A stretch of 64,000 nt of DNA from UBA2336 sp964419145. Lineage in GTDB: Bacteria; Bacteroidota; Bacteroidia; Cytophagales; Cyclobacteriaceae. Shown here piece by piece: positions 43,609 to 53,029 of this stretch (position 1 is the stretch's first letter; each line of letters starts with the position of its first letter). The translations under genes were made by a program, and so were the position numbers. Below the pieces are notes generated by a model. That model was not told where the DNA came from, ran no database searches, and was given only the letters and a program-made list of their open reading frames with translations. Location: contig CAYQOM010000002.1 in NCBI GenBank assembly GCA_964419145.1, forward strand, positions 248,001 to 312,000, in the 5' to 3' direction.

Positions 43609-45894
43609 ATGATGAAGTTGATTCGTGTGTTGCTGTGCGCAATAACACTCTTCATAACTATGGGAGTTGCGCATGCACAGAAAATTATGGGACTGGTGGT
43701 GGAGAAAAATGCGAAAGGCGTTGAGGAACCTCTGGCTGGAGCCAATGTGGTGTGGCTGGGTACTGCTCAAGGTACCTCCACAGAGACAAATGGTGTGTTT
43801 ATGATTGATCCATTGGAAGGAGCAACCCATTTGGTAATTAGTTATGTCGGGTATAAAAGTGATACGATAAAGTTTAATCCGCAAACCCGGATTAAAGTTA
43901 TACTCGTTCCCGATGAACTGTTGGATGAAGTAACGGTTGTCGGTTGGAAGCCGTCTTCCGGAATTGATCATACCCGCGGTATCAATACCACGGTGATGAC
44001 GGAGAAAGAATTATTCAAGGCAGCATGCTGCAATTTGTCTGAGAGTTTTGAGACCAATCCATCGGTTGATGTGGCTTTTACGGATGCCATTACCGGCACG
44101 CGCCAAATTCAAATGTTGGGGCTGGCCGGTCCGAATACCATGATCTCGATTGAGAACATGCCGGGTGTTCGTGGATTAGCTTCCAGTCAGGGGATACAGT
44201 TTATACCGGGCACATGGATTAATTCCATCCAGGTAACAAAGGGAACTGGCTCGGTGATCAACGGTTATGAAAGCATAGCCGGGCAAATTAACGTAGAGTT
44301 GAAAAAACCTGAAGAGAGTGAGCGCCTGTATGTGAATGGCTATGTGAACAATGCCGCCCGTTCAGAACTAAACGTCAACTACACGGCACATGTTGGCGAA
44401 AAGTGGGCGACTACCTTTTTACTTCATGGCAGTACCCGTCCGTTTGAAATGGATAGTAACGATGATTCCTTTCTGGATTTTCCAACCGGAACACAGATCA
44501 ATGCCATTAACCGTTGGGTATATAACAATGGTAAAGGTTTGCTGGCACAGTTTGGTGTGAAACTGCTGAGCGATGTAAAACTTGGCGGGCAAACCGATTT
44601 TGACGCTGAAGATAAATTTACCACCAATCGGTATGGTTTTGAAATAGATACGAAGCGCTACGAAGCGTGGGGAAAAGTTGGGTATCAATTTGATGGAAAG
44701 CCTTACAAGAGCATCGGCTTTCAATGGTCGGTCATGCAACATGACCATGCCAGCTTTTATGGGTTCAACGAACACGATGCAAATGAAAAATCAGTTTATG
44801 CGAACCTGATCTATCAATCGATTATCGGTTCCACTAATCATAAATTTAAAGCTGGTGCAAGCTTTTTGTATGATCGGGTAGATGAGACTTTCGCCAATCA
44901 GGAATTGGATATCATTTACAGAGATACTCCTGTGAATTCAATCCGTTTTGATCGGAAAGAATTTGTTCCCGGTGTTTTCATGGAATACAACTACGATGCA
45001 GGCGGCAAGTTTTCAGCTATTGCAGGCTTACGCGTGGATCATCATAATTTGTTTGGTCCGCTCTACACGCCTCGTTTGCATTTGCGCTACAATGCTACCG
45101 AAACCACAACGCTACGTGTATCAGGAGGGAGAGGAATACGGTTGGCTAATTTGCTGACGGAGAGTACCGGTGTGTTGGCATCGGCCAGGCAGTTTGTATT
45201 CACCGGTTTGCAAACAAACTATGCGTATGGATATAAGCCAGATATAGCCTGGAATTACGGGGTAAACCTGTCGCAGGATTTTACACTGGATTACCGCCCG
45301 GGTTCCATCACGGTTGATTACTTCTATACGAATTTTGAAAACCAGGTTGTGCTGGATATGGATTACAGCACACGGGAAGCACGATTTTTTGGACTGACTG
45401 GAAGGTCATTTTCACAAAGCTTTCAATTTCAGGTCGACTATGAATTGATGCGCAGATTTGATTTGCGCATGGCCTATCGTTGGCTTGATGTGCAAACCGA
45501 TTACACCAATGGTCGTTTAACCAGACCCTTGATTCCGAAACATCGTGCGTTTATTAACCTGGCCTATGAAACCAAAAACCGTTGGAAGTTTGATTATACG
45601 GTTCAGGTGTTGGGTAAGCAACGCATTCCAAATACATCTGAGAATTTGCCACAGTATCAGCGCGAAGCCTATTCCACTTCGTATATGCTCATGAATGCAC
45701 AGGTTACCAAGGACATTAAAGATAAATGGAGTGTTTACCTGGGTGTTGAAAACATCAACAACTTCACCTTAGACAATCCGATTGTAGCTGCTGACGATCC
45801 GTTTGGTTTGCACAATAATTTTGATTCTTCATTGGTGTGGGGCCCCATCTTTGGCCGGATGGTGTATGCCGGTTTCCGGTTTAGGATGAATTGA
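43609..45894 (+). CDS. TonB-dependent receptor of the HYC/HMA cluster
   Basis: A 761-residue outer-membrane receptor. The signal peptide ends near AHAQ (residue 23), a carboxypeptidase-like domain follows (25-100), then the plug (about 110-230) and barrel. The plug contains a vicinal Cys pair in FKAACCNLSESFE (near residue 142), unusual in such receptors and a plausible metal contact. It begins 8 bases after the HMA gene stop, so the three genes are co-transcribed. Likely imports a metal or metal complex; the metal is not known. Confidence 0.9.
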   Translation: MMKLIRVLLCAITLFITMGVAHAQKIMGLVVEKNAKGVEEPLAGANVVWLGTAQGTSTETNGVFMIDPLEGATHLVISYVGYKSDTIKFNPQTRIKVILVPDELLDEVTVVGWKPSSGIDHTRGINTTVMTEKELFKAACCNLSESFETNPSVDVAFTDAITGTRQIQMLGLAGPNTMISIENMPGVRGLASSQGIQFIPGTWINSIQVTKGTGSVINGYESIAGQINVELKKPEESERLYVNGYVNNAARSELNVNYTAHVGEKWATTFLLHGSTRPFEMDSNDDSFLDFPTGTQINAINRWVYNNGKGLLAQFGVKLLSDVKLGGQTDFDAEDKFTTNRYGFEIDTKRYEAWGKVGYQFDGKPYKSIGFQWSVMQHDHASFYGFNEHDANEKSVYANLIYQSIIGSTNHKFKAGASFLYDRVDETFANQELDIIYRDTPVNSIRFDRKEFVPGVFMEYNYDAGGKFSAIAGLRVDHHNLFGPLYTPRLHLRYNATETTTLRVSGGRGIRLANLLTESTGVLASARQFVFTGLQTNYAYGYKPDIAWNYGVNLSQDFTLDYRPGSITVDYFYTNFENQVVLDMDYSTREARFFGLTGRSFSQSFQFQVDYELMRRFDLRMAYRWLDVQTDYTNGRLTRPLIPKHRAFINLAYETKNRWKFDYTVQVLGKQRIPNTSENLPQYQREAYSTSYMLMNAQVTKDIKDKWSVYLGVENINNFTLDNPIVAADDPFGLHNNFDSSLVWGPIFGRMVYAGFRFRMN

Positions 45895-45931
45895 TCTGAA
45901 TTATTAGAGATCATTTTAAAAAATACCCTAT

Positions 45932-45999
45932 TGTCAGGTTGAGCCTGTCGAAACCGATTTTGGTAACTCAAAATAGCCTTCGACAGGCTCAGGCTGACA
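45932..45999. repeat. Palindromic dispersed-type repeat (GAGCCTGTCGAA class)
   Basis: Left arm TGTCAGgttGAGCCTGTCGAA (45932-45952) and right arm TTCGACAGGCTCaggCTGACA (45979-45999) pair except for a 3-base internal mismatch. It sits between convergent genes, right after the TonB receptor stop. From memory, this is a widespread Bacteroidota intergenic element. Confidence 0.78.
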
Positions 46000-46047
46000 T
46001 TTGAAACTGATTTTGAGATGATTTCTACCTAAGAATTCTTTTTACTA

Positions 46048-48756
46048 TCAGAATCCAATCAGGATAAAAGGCGCCCAATAGTACGGTGCTGCAAATTTTG
46101 AGTTGATCATGTTAAGCTTGGCTGCACGCAGATTTTCGCTGTAGTTAATGGCAGGCTTCTCTAATAATAATTTGTAAAAATCTGTCATAAGTTCAGCAGT
46201 GGATTCATCCGCTACACTCCAGAATGAAACCATGATATTTTTGGCCCCCGCATAGACCAAGGCACGGGATAACCCGATTACCCCTTCACCTTTTGAAATT
46301 TTTCCTAGTCCGGTTTGACAAGCGGATAGCGTAACCAGATCGGCATTGAGGTGGAGGTTATAGATTTCACCTGAGAACAAGTTTCCATCTTCCGCTTCCG
46401 AATCCGTTTGAAGAAAGATGCGTGATAGCTCGGGATTATTTTCATCAACAATACCATGTGTAGCCAGGTGGATTAAGGTATGGCTTTTAAGTTTATCCGA
46501 CTTGATGGCTGTTTCGTTGGCTTTTCCCTGAAGCAATACTTCCGTTGAAATGTTTTTACTGGCAAGTAGATTTTGAATGGTATTTATCTCTTGTTCCGTT
46601 CCGGGCAAAGCATTCAGGTTGTCGCGCGATGGAAAGTTTACCGGTGCACACAATAGGGCAGAGGCAATGGAAGATGAACCAGTTTCTTTCTTTTGCAGCA
46701 ATAATCCCGCTGAGAACTCATACCGTATAGCATACTTCTTTACAAGGTAAGGAAGCGAAGGGTATGGTGTTGCGAAATCTTTTACCGGTTTGGTGAGTAA
46801 GGCTTCGAAAGGAATTACACTCATTCGTCCGGTAGGTAAAATCACGAGGTCTTTAACAGTTCTTGGGATCTGGCCTGGTATCAATAAATTATTAAGCTTA
46901 AGCGCTGAGGCGATATAGGCATCTTCGCCCATGTAGAATAACCCGTTACGCAAGCCTGTTATGCTTCGGTCGTAATCATCAGGCAATTTCTGGTCAGTGA
47001 TTTTAAAAGATTTATGGGTGATGATGTAAGTGTATAATCTGGTAGGAGAATCGCGTTTACTGTCATCAATAAAATAGCTGATTACCGCGGTTTTAGTATC
47101 CAAGCGTGTTTGAATATCTGCAATTGACGGAGACGCAACATTATATTTTAAGTTGAAGTACTCGGGGTATTGTTTTTCCAGATTCTGCACAAAGCTTTGA
47201 TAACTTTGATTGAGGTGAAAGGCTGTTTCTCTTAAGTACTTCTCTTCTTCTTCCGTAGGCTTTTGCGCAAGTTTTTGAGAAACTAATGCAAGGGCGGCCT
47301 TCAGGCTATTTTCTTCTTGTAGCAAATCTTCCGGTACACCGGCAAATGATTTCGCGTTGGTATCCGAAATAGCGCCCAGTAATACAGCCGATTTACTTTT
47401 TTCAGCAAAGTAAAAGCATTGCTCCCGATAATATTTTCGGTTTCTGAATGCCACATCGCTCAGTAAAAATGATATACGAACACCGTCCGCGTATACTTCA
47501 TTGGCAATTGAGCCAAGCGTAATTTTATCAGCTTCGTTGGTGGCTTGTTGTCTTAATCGATCAATCAGGGCATCGCAATCCTTTAGAAATTTCAAGCCAA
47601 GGTCAAGATCACTTTGCTTAAGTGTTTTTCCGAGATGCCGCGCTTCCAGCACCTGGGCCTTATACATCATGGAATAAAGCAATTGATTGCCGTTGTAGAA
47701 GTTTGTTCCCGCAGGATTAGCCTCAATATTTTCTGAATTGAAATCGTTTACGTTGGCAATCAAAGCAGCCTGATAGCTTTTTAGGGCCTCTTCATAGTTA
47801 TCGCTGCTTTGATGAATATTTCCGATTCGATTATAAAGGGCTGCAATGTCGGGATGTTTTTTTCCGTATGAGGCCTCGTACATAGTCATGGCCTTGTTAT
47901 AAAACTCGAGTGCCGTCTTGTTGTCATTTAACCGGGTATAGGTGTAACCTAAACTGGAGAGTACAAATGCTTTGGAAGGTGTTGGTTGTGGATTCACTTT
48001 TTCCCAAATCGCCAAAGCGGTTTCGTAGTAGTTGATGGCATCGCCATACAATTCAATTTGCGCGTAAGCAAAGCCCAGGTTTGTGTTGGCAATGGCCATT
48101 TTAGAGTGATCCTTGCCATACAACTTTTCATAGATAGCCGTTGCTTTTTCAAAGTATTCGATCGCCTTATCGGGATCTATCGCGTTGTTTACAAAACCAA
48201 GGTTGTTGTATGAGTTGGCAATTAATTCGTGCGTATCGGGCAATTCACTTTGGCGCAGACTTAAAGCCATTTGAAATTGTTCTTCGGCTTGCAGGTATTT
48301 GCCTGTGCTGTTATAGGTAGAGCCAAGATTGGTTAATGCTTGAGCTGTTTCCAGCGGACTGCCACGTTCTTGTAATGTTGCTGAGGCAGCGGTGAGGTGT
48401 TCCAATGCCTGATCAAATCTTCCCTGGTTGAGATGGAGATAGCCCAACGATGATTGCGTAATCGCCTTCAGGACCTCGTTGTTTTTTGAATCTTTACATT
48501 TACCGATCGCATCTTGCAGGATTTTGTCAGCATCTTCATACTTACCCAAGCCGATAAGTGCTTCAGCTTTTTTATTCATCAGACGAATTTGAATGTCTGG
48601 ATTGGTATTGGTTTGCTGATCAATTTTTTGAATGGCCTCTGTGTATTTGGAATCAAAAAGCAAAGCATCAATCTGGCTAATAATATCGTTCTTAACCTGG
48701 CCTGCTACTAACAGACTTATGAGTATTAGCGAAAGTGAAAGGAATGATCTTCTCAT
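46048..48756 (-). CDS. Exported TPR-CHAT protease-like protein
   Basis: A 902-residue protein with a signal peptide (ending near VAGQ, residue 20). TPR-type helical repeats fill about residues 55-400, for example ALEHLTAASATL and AIEYFEKATAIYEKLYG. A linker and a CHAT caspase-like peptidase domain (about 600-900) follow. The catalytic dyad is His767 in HLATHG and Cys813 in LSACQTG, both intact. An exported TPR-CHAT protease is unlike the cytoplasmic Craspase partner. Two envelope genes precede it on the same strand, so the three form one leftward unit. Target unknown. Confidence 0.9.
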   Translation of the reverse strand: MRRSFLSLSLILISLLVAGQVKNDIISQIDALLFDSKYTEAIQKIDQQTNTNPDIQIRLMNKKAEALIGLGKYEDADKILQDAIGKCKDSKNNEVLKAITQSSLGYLHLNQGRFDQALEHLTAASATLQERGSPLETAQALTNLGSTYNSTGKYLQAEEQFQMALSLRQSELPDTHELIANSYNNLGFVNNAIDPDKAIEYFEKATAIYEKLYGKDHSKMAIANTNLGFAYAQIELYGDAINYYETALAIWEKVNPQPTPSKAFVLSSLGYTYTRLNDNKTALEFYNKAMTMYEASYGKKHPDIAALYNRIGNIHQSSDNYEEALKSYQAALIANVNDFNSENIEANPAGTNFYNGNQLLYSMMYKAQVLEARHLGKTLKQSDLDLGLKFLKDCDALIDRLRQQATNEADKITLGSIANEVYADGVRISFLLSDVAFRNRKYYREQCFYFAEKSKSAVLLGAISDTNAKSFAGVPEDLLQEENSLKAALALVSQKLAQKPTEEEEKYLRETAFHLNQSYQSFVQNLEKQYPEYFNLKYNVASPSIADIQTRLDTKTAVISYFIDDSKRDSPTRLYTYIITHKSFKITDQKLPDDYDRSITGLRNGLFYMGEDAYIASALKLNNLLIPGQIPRTVKDLVILPTGRMSVIPFEALLTKPVKDFATPYPSLPYLVKKYAIRYEFSAGLLLQKKETGSSSIASALLCAPVNFPSRDNLNALPGTEQEINTIQNLLASKNISTEVLLQGKANETAIKSDKLKSHTLIHLATHGIVDENNPELSRIFLQTDSEAEDGNLFSGEIYNLHLNADLVTLSACQTGLGKISKGEGVIGLSRALVYAGAKNIMVSFWSVADESTAELMTDFYKLLLEKPAINYSENLRAAKLNMINSKFAAPYYWAPFILIGF

Positions 48757-48758
48757 AA

Positions 48759-49712
48759 TCAGAACCGGTAAAAGTAGCTGACAGTCATCACATCGTTTCG
48801 TGTTAATCCATCCGGATTAACATCGCGTTGGGTTATTTTCTTACCTGCCAGCAAGCGAATACCCGATTTTACATTGAAACTATAACCTACTGTAACAATG
48901 CCTGAAAGGGCCATGCCAAGTGTTCCATCAAGTTTAACACGCTCGTTGAGGTTGGTGTTGAATATTTCGTCTTTAGTAATTCTCCAGATTGGGAGTAATC
49001 CTACTGAAAAATTAAATCGTGCATATCGAAAATTCCGTTCGGCTCTGAACATAATATCAGTTCCCCGCTTCAACTCGTAGCAGAGATGGTTTTTGCGAAC
49101 GTAATCCGGACCGCCTTCATAAACAGGTATCCATTCACCCCATCGAAACTGATTACCATTGGTATTGAACGGATGTTGAATGCCTGTGGCAAAGAGCCAC
49201 TTTCGATTTACCAAAGAGATGCCTGCGATGGCATCGTAGGTTCCCAGACTGGTTTGGTAATACATCGGTAGTGAAAGGCCAAATTTATCATCCTTAAGAT
49301 TTGAATCGTTTGTAGGAATTTTTCCACCAACCGTAAGTCCGATGTCGAACTTTTCAGATGAATACAGATTTCGGGTGATGCAAAAGGAAATATCACTTAG
49401 TCCGCTGGTACTGCCAAAATTTCCGTTAACAGCCTGATAGGGTAGTTTTAATTGAACAAAGGTTTTGTTGTCGATAACGTTAAAGCTCATGTCGAGTGTA
49501 GCAACGTATATCACTGGTGATATGGTTGAGCTTCCGCGGTAAAAACTCAACTCCATTGATCTCAGTTTGATCGGTACTTTTTTGTTAAAGGGCTGATCCG
49601 GTTTCATAGCTCCCATGGTGCAGAAACCGGCATCGCTACAGCCTTGTGCCATAATGATGTGATACCCTGAAAGGATCAGAAAGGAAAGGAGAATTGATTT
49701 ACACATCTTCAT
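48759..49712 (-). CDS. Outer-membrane beta-barrel-type protein
   Basis: A 317-residue exported protein. From the ATG at 49712 the signal peptide ends near IMAQG. The rest is rich in aromatic residues and alternating strands (for example FVQLKLPYQAV and FDIGLTVGGKIPT) and ends in YFYRF, typical of outer-membrane barrels. There are two Cys pairs near the mature start (GCSDAGFCTMG). I reject an upstream TTG because it overlaps the previous gene. It lies 2 bases from the CHAT gene and belongs to the same unit. The function is not recognised. Confidence 0.75.
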   Translation of the reverse strand: MKMCKSILLSFLILSGYHIIMAQGCSDAGFCTMGAMKPDQPFNKKVPIKLRSMELSFYRGSSTISPVIYVATLDMSFNVIDNKTFVQLKLPYQAVNGNFGSTSGLSDISFCITRNLYSSEKFDIGLTVGGKIPTNDSNLKDDKFGLSLPMYYQTSLGTYDAIAGISLVNRKWLFATGIQHPFNTNGNQFRWGEWIPVYEGGPDYVRKNHLCYELKRGTDIMFRAERNFRYARFNFSVGLLPIWRITKDEIFNTNLNERVKLDGTLGMALSGIVTVGYSFNVKSGIRLLAGKKITQRDVNPDGLTRNDVMTVSYFYRF

Positions 49713-49713
49713 G

Positions 49714-50253
49714 TCAGTTGTCTTTTCTTTGTCCACCAATGGCTACCGCATCAATTTCATTCCAACCAGGTACTACCGGACTGTTTAGTGCTAATCGAAC
49801 AGCATCCACCAGAAATGTTGTTTCCTGAAAATAGATACTAAATATTCTGGATTCTTTTGGTAAATCTGTCCTTGCTGGTTTGGAATAGATTTTACTCCAT
49901 TTCTTTGTTGATTCATTCCGGATGTAGACTGTGTCAATAGCCCCCGGGTTATACGTTTCGTAGATTTCAATGGTGTGTATGGTTTGCGGAGTTTCAAAAC
50001 CCAGTACGATGAATTCACGTTGTCCATCAGCTGTAAGCGATGCCCATGAATATTCCAGGTCACCGTAACTCGGGTAAACGTTCTCTTCGCCTAAAGCTTC
50101 ATATGCTGTATAATAAGGGAGATAGGTGTAATGTGAACTAAAGTCGATAACCTCATAAGCATACTGCCGGATGGGAACGCCCTCAAATTTGTCCAGCTCG
50201 GAGCAAGTGGTGTACAATAGGGCAATGGAAAAAAAGATAAGAATCCTTTTCAT
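49714..50253 (-). CDS. Lipoprotein with F5/8-like beta-sandwich domain
   Basis: A 179-residue lipoprotein. The lipobox LLYTTC places the lipidated Cys at residue 17 from the ATG at 50253. The mature domain (about 40-179) has a discoidin-like pattern: ASLTADGQREFIVLGFETPQTIHTIEIYET (cited by its ends) and a late VDAVRLALN strand. It starts the three-gene unit; its stop is one base from the next ATG. Probably a surface-attached binding module for the CHAT protease system, which is inference. Confidence 0.72.
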   Translation of the reverse strand: MKRILIFFSIALLYTTCSELDKFEGVPIRQYAYEVIDFSSHYTYLPYYTAYEALGEENVYPSYGDLEYSWASLTADGQREFIVLGFETPQTIHTIEIYETYNPGAIDTVYIRNESTKKWSKIYSKPARTDLPKESRIFSIYFQETTFLVDAVRLALNSPVVPGWNEIDAVAIGGQRKDN

Positions 50254-50309
50254 CCGGGTGAGGGTTTTGGAATGAATGGTCAAGGTACAAATCCAAAAAG
50301 AAAAATCCT

Positions 50310-50345
50310 ATAAAGCAAAAAGCCCGAAGTATCCTCCGGGCTTTC
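50310..50345 (-). terminator. Rho-independent terminator of the M23 peptidase unit
   Basis: Arms AAAGCCCG (50319-50326) and CGGGCTTT (50337-50344) form an 8-bp stem with a 10-base loop. On the minus strand the stem is followed by TTTTTGCTTT. It lies 30 bases past the M23 gene's stop. Confidence 0.78.
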
Positions 50346-50374
50346 TTTATTTTATTAGGATTTGTAAATAAGGC

Positions 50375-51352
50375 TTACATTCCCAACGATTGGTTTTCAA
50401 TAGATGCGAGTTCAATAACTTTTTCGTACTCGGCCGGAGAAAGGTCGTTATAGAAATAGTGCACGGGATTAATCATTACCCCATTCAGCAGTACTTCATA
50501 GTGGAGGTGGGGGGCGGTCGATAATCCGGTGTTTCCCACATAACCAATCAGGTCGCCACGCTTTACTTTCTGTCCCTGCCGAACGGCAAAGTCGTGCATA
50601 TGTGCGTAACGCGTTTTGTATCCAAAACCATGATCAATAACAATCATTTTACCATATCCGCTAAAGCGAACATTCACATCCTCAATGGTACCATCCGCGG
50701 TAGCGTAAATAGGAGTACCGATGGGTGCAGCAAAGTCAATACCCGCGTGCATTTTCTTTACTTTGTACACCGGGTGAATACGCATACCAAAACCGGATGC
50801 GAGTGCAATTAATTGTTTGTTGGCGATGGGTTGAATGGCCGGAATGGCCGCAAAAAGTTTTTCTTTATTTTCAGCAAGTTGAGCGACTTCATCCTGCGAC
50901 TTGGATTCAATATAAATTTTACGCTTTAGCTTATCGATTTTTTCGTGGAGTTCTACGATAGCATCCCTGTGTAAAAAGTTCTTTTCTTTTATGTCTGCAT
51001 AACGTTCAGCGCCACCCACACCAGCATTTCGTACAGATTTGTCGATTGGCTCGGCTCCAAGCACAACACGATAAATATTATCATCGCGGTGTTCGAGGTT
51101 ATTCATGGCCTGGTTTAACTGGGTAACTTCTTCATTGAGTTGCTCATAATAGTATTCCAGTTCATTCACCTCATTTTTCAGTAACAGCTCTTTCGGAGAT
51201 TCAAAGTAGGTGCTGAACATCAGGTAAATTCCGGCAGCCATGGAGAGGGTTAAGAAGAATAACCCCAACGCATTAAGTATAACATCGCTGGTGCGTGTTC
51301 TTACGCGTTCGTACTTACAGGTTTCGGTGTCGTAGTAGTACTTGATTTTCAT
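50375..51352 (-). CDS. Membrane-anchored M23 zinc peptidase
   Basis: A 325-residue peptidoglycan endopeptidase-like protein. One membrane helix lies at about residues 26-46, and a coiled-coil of about 100 residues follows. The LytM/M23 domain contains HAGIDFAAP (zinc ligands His and Asp) and HLHYEV (catalytic and ligand His), so it should be active. The C-terminal tail of about 30 residues is helical. Layout resembles NlpD/EnvC-type or MepM-type hydrolases. It ends the leftward run that includes mog and trhO. Confidence 0.92.
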   Translation of the reverse strand: MKIKYYYDTETCKYERVRTRTSDVILNALGLFFLTLSMAAGIYLMFSTYFESPKELLLKNEVNELEYYYEQLNEEVTQLNQAMNNLEHRDDNIYRVVLGAEPIDKSVRNAGVGGAERYADIKEKNFLHRDAIVELHEKIDKLKRKIYIESKSQDEVAQLAENKEKLFAAIPAIQPIANKQLIALASGFGMRIHPVYKVKKMHAGIDFAAPIGTPIYATADGTIEDVNVRFSGYGKMIVIDHGFGYKTRYAHMHDFAVRQGQKVKRGDLIGYVGNTGLSTAPHLHYEVLLNGVMINPVHYFYNDLSPAEYEKVIELASIENQSLGM

Positions 51353-51363
51353 AAAACTTGCAA

Positions 51364-51903
51364 TTATAGTGAATGCGGCCTGAATGGTTTCATGACTGTT
51401 TCATTGCATTCGATGAACGGTCCTTCCAGCAGATCAATGCAATATGGAATCGCTGGGAAAATAACATTCAAGCACTGCCGGATAGCCTTAGGCTTCCCCG
51501 GAAGGTTCAAAATTAAGCATTTTCCCCGAATTCCGGCTGTCTGCCTCGAAAGGATGGCCGTAGGCACGTATTTCAGGCTTTCCTGCCGCATAAGCTCGCC
51601 AAAGCCGGGCATCATTTTGTCGCACACGGCTTCGGTGGCTTCGGGGGTTACATCACGTTTGGCGGGCCCCGTTCCGCCACTGGTAACAATCAGACAACAG
51701 CCTTTGTCATCGGCCATTTCAATAAGCGTTTGTTCTATCAACGCCTGCTCATCAGGGATTACTGCGTATTCTTTTTCCCACGGACTTTTAATGTATTCAT
51801 TCAGCGTGGATACAATTTCTTTTCCGGGTATGTCTTCATAAATACCCTGACTTGCACGATCACTGACGTTTATAATTCCAATACGAATGATCTGATCACT
51901 CAT
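51364..51903 (-). CDS. mog: Molybdopterin adenylyltransferase
   Basis: Adenylates molybdopterin for molybdenum insertion (Mog/MoaB family). The family signatures are RIGIINVSDRASQG at the N-terminus, the nucleotide-binding LIVTSGGTGPAKRDVTPEA (about residues 72-90) and LILNLPGKPKAI. The 179-residue length is right. Its start shares a base with the trhO stop, so it is translationally coupled. No other molybdopterin genes lie in the window. Confidence 0.93.
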   Translation of the reverse strand: MSDQIIRIGIINVSDRASQGIYEDIPGKEIVSTLNEYIKSPWEKEYAVIPDEQALIEQTLIEMADDKGCCLIVTSGGTGPAKRDVTPEATEAVCDKMMPGFGELMRQESLKYVPTAILSRQTAGIRGKCLILNLPGKPKAIRQCLNVIFPAIPYCIDLLEGPFIECNETVMKPFRPHSL

Positions 51904-52949
51904 CAGGCAGATACGGTTTTTACTTTCAATCCCAGTTTTTCGGAGCGACCCTTCTTGAATACCTGCCGACCTTTGTTGATGCCTTTGCGTATAGCTTTTT
52001 GCTCTTCTTCAGGTAGCATCATAATGTCAGCACAATCTGTTGAGCAACAACCGTTGAATTTTTCTGCGCATGCCTTACACTGGATAAAGAGCAGGTGACA
52101 TCCATCGTTTTTGCAATTGGTATGATCATCACATGGTGCTCCGCATTGATGGCAGGTGCTAATGATGTCATCAGAGATTCGTTCACCCAGCCGCTCGTCA
52201 AACACAAAGTTCTTTCCAAGGAATTTATTCTCAAGTCCTTGTTCATTTACCTGGCGTGCATATTCGATTATGCCTCCATTCAATTGAAATACATTTTTGA
52301 ATCCACGGTGCTTCATCCAGGCGCTTGCTTTTTCGCAACGAATGCCGCCCGTACAGTACATGATCACATTCTTGTCTTTTTTGTCTTCCAGCATTTTTTC
52401 CACTACCGGTAACGCTTCACGGAAGGTATCTACATCAGGACAAATCGCATGCTTAAAATGCCCCACTTCACTTTCGTAGTGATTGCGCATATCCACTACG
52501 ATGGTTTCAGGGTCATCGGTGAGTTTATTGAACTCAGGTGCATTCAGATGAACACCACTGTTGGTTACATCAAAGGTGCTGTCATCCAATCCATCGGCTA
52601 CGATTTTATTGCGCACCAGAATCTTCAGTTTGAAAAATGATTTACCGTTATCATCAACCGCAATATTTAAGCGGATGCCATTCAACCATGGCGTAGCGTA
52701 CAACAAATCTCTGAATTCATTTAACTTTTGTGTCGGTACGCTGATCTGTCCGTTTATCCCTTCGTGTGCCACATAAATTCTGCCCCATACATCAACGGAA
52801 GCAAAATCAAGGTAAAGCTTATCGCGGAATGCTTTGGGATCAGCAATTTGGTGGTATTTGTAAAAAGAGAGCGTGGTACGCTCGGGATTGGGAGTAAGGT
52901 AAAGCCGCTCCTTGAGCAACTTGCCCTCAATTCGATTAAATAATTGCAT
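51903..52949 (-). CDS. trhO: tRNA uridine-34 hydroxylase
   Basis: Makes 5-hydroxyuridine at the wobble base of certain tRNAs (formerly YceA). The rhodanese domain carries the catalytic loop YCTGGIRCEKAS, with a Cys at each end. Upstream is the conserved N-terminal domain, and the C-terminus has a Cys-rich cluster (CHQCGAPC, CKACAEKFNGCC) common to the family. The ATG at 52949 gives 348 residues, matching E. coli TrhO; an upstream TTG at 52991 is not credible. Confidence 0.95.
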   Translation of the reverse strand: MQLFNRIEGKLLKERLYLTPNPERTTLSFYKYHQIADPKAFRDKLYLDFASVDVWGRIYVAHEGINGQISVPTQKLNEFRDLLYATPWLNGIRLNIAVDDNGKSFFKLKILVRNKIVADGLDDSTFDVTNSGVHLNAPEFNKLTDDPETIVVDMRNHYESEVGHFKHAICPDVDTFREALPVVEKMLEDKKDKNVIMYCTGGIRCEKASAWMKHRGFKNVFQLNGGIIEYARQVNEQGLENKFLGKNFVFDERLGERISDDIISTCHQCGAPCDDHTNCKNDGCHLLFIQCKACAEKFNGCCSTDCADIMMLPEEEQKAIRKGINKGRQVFKKGRSEKLGLKVKTVSA

Positions 52950-53029
52950 GGTTATTACCGTCTTTCGCAGGAAAACGTAATATGGCCGCAAATATACGGC
53001 TTTTTGGGCATACCCGGAATGCGCGTTGG

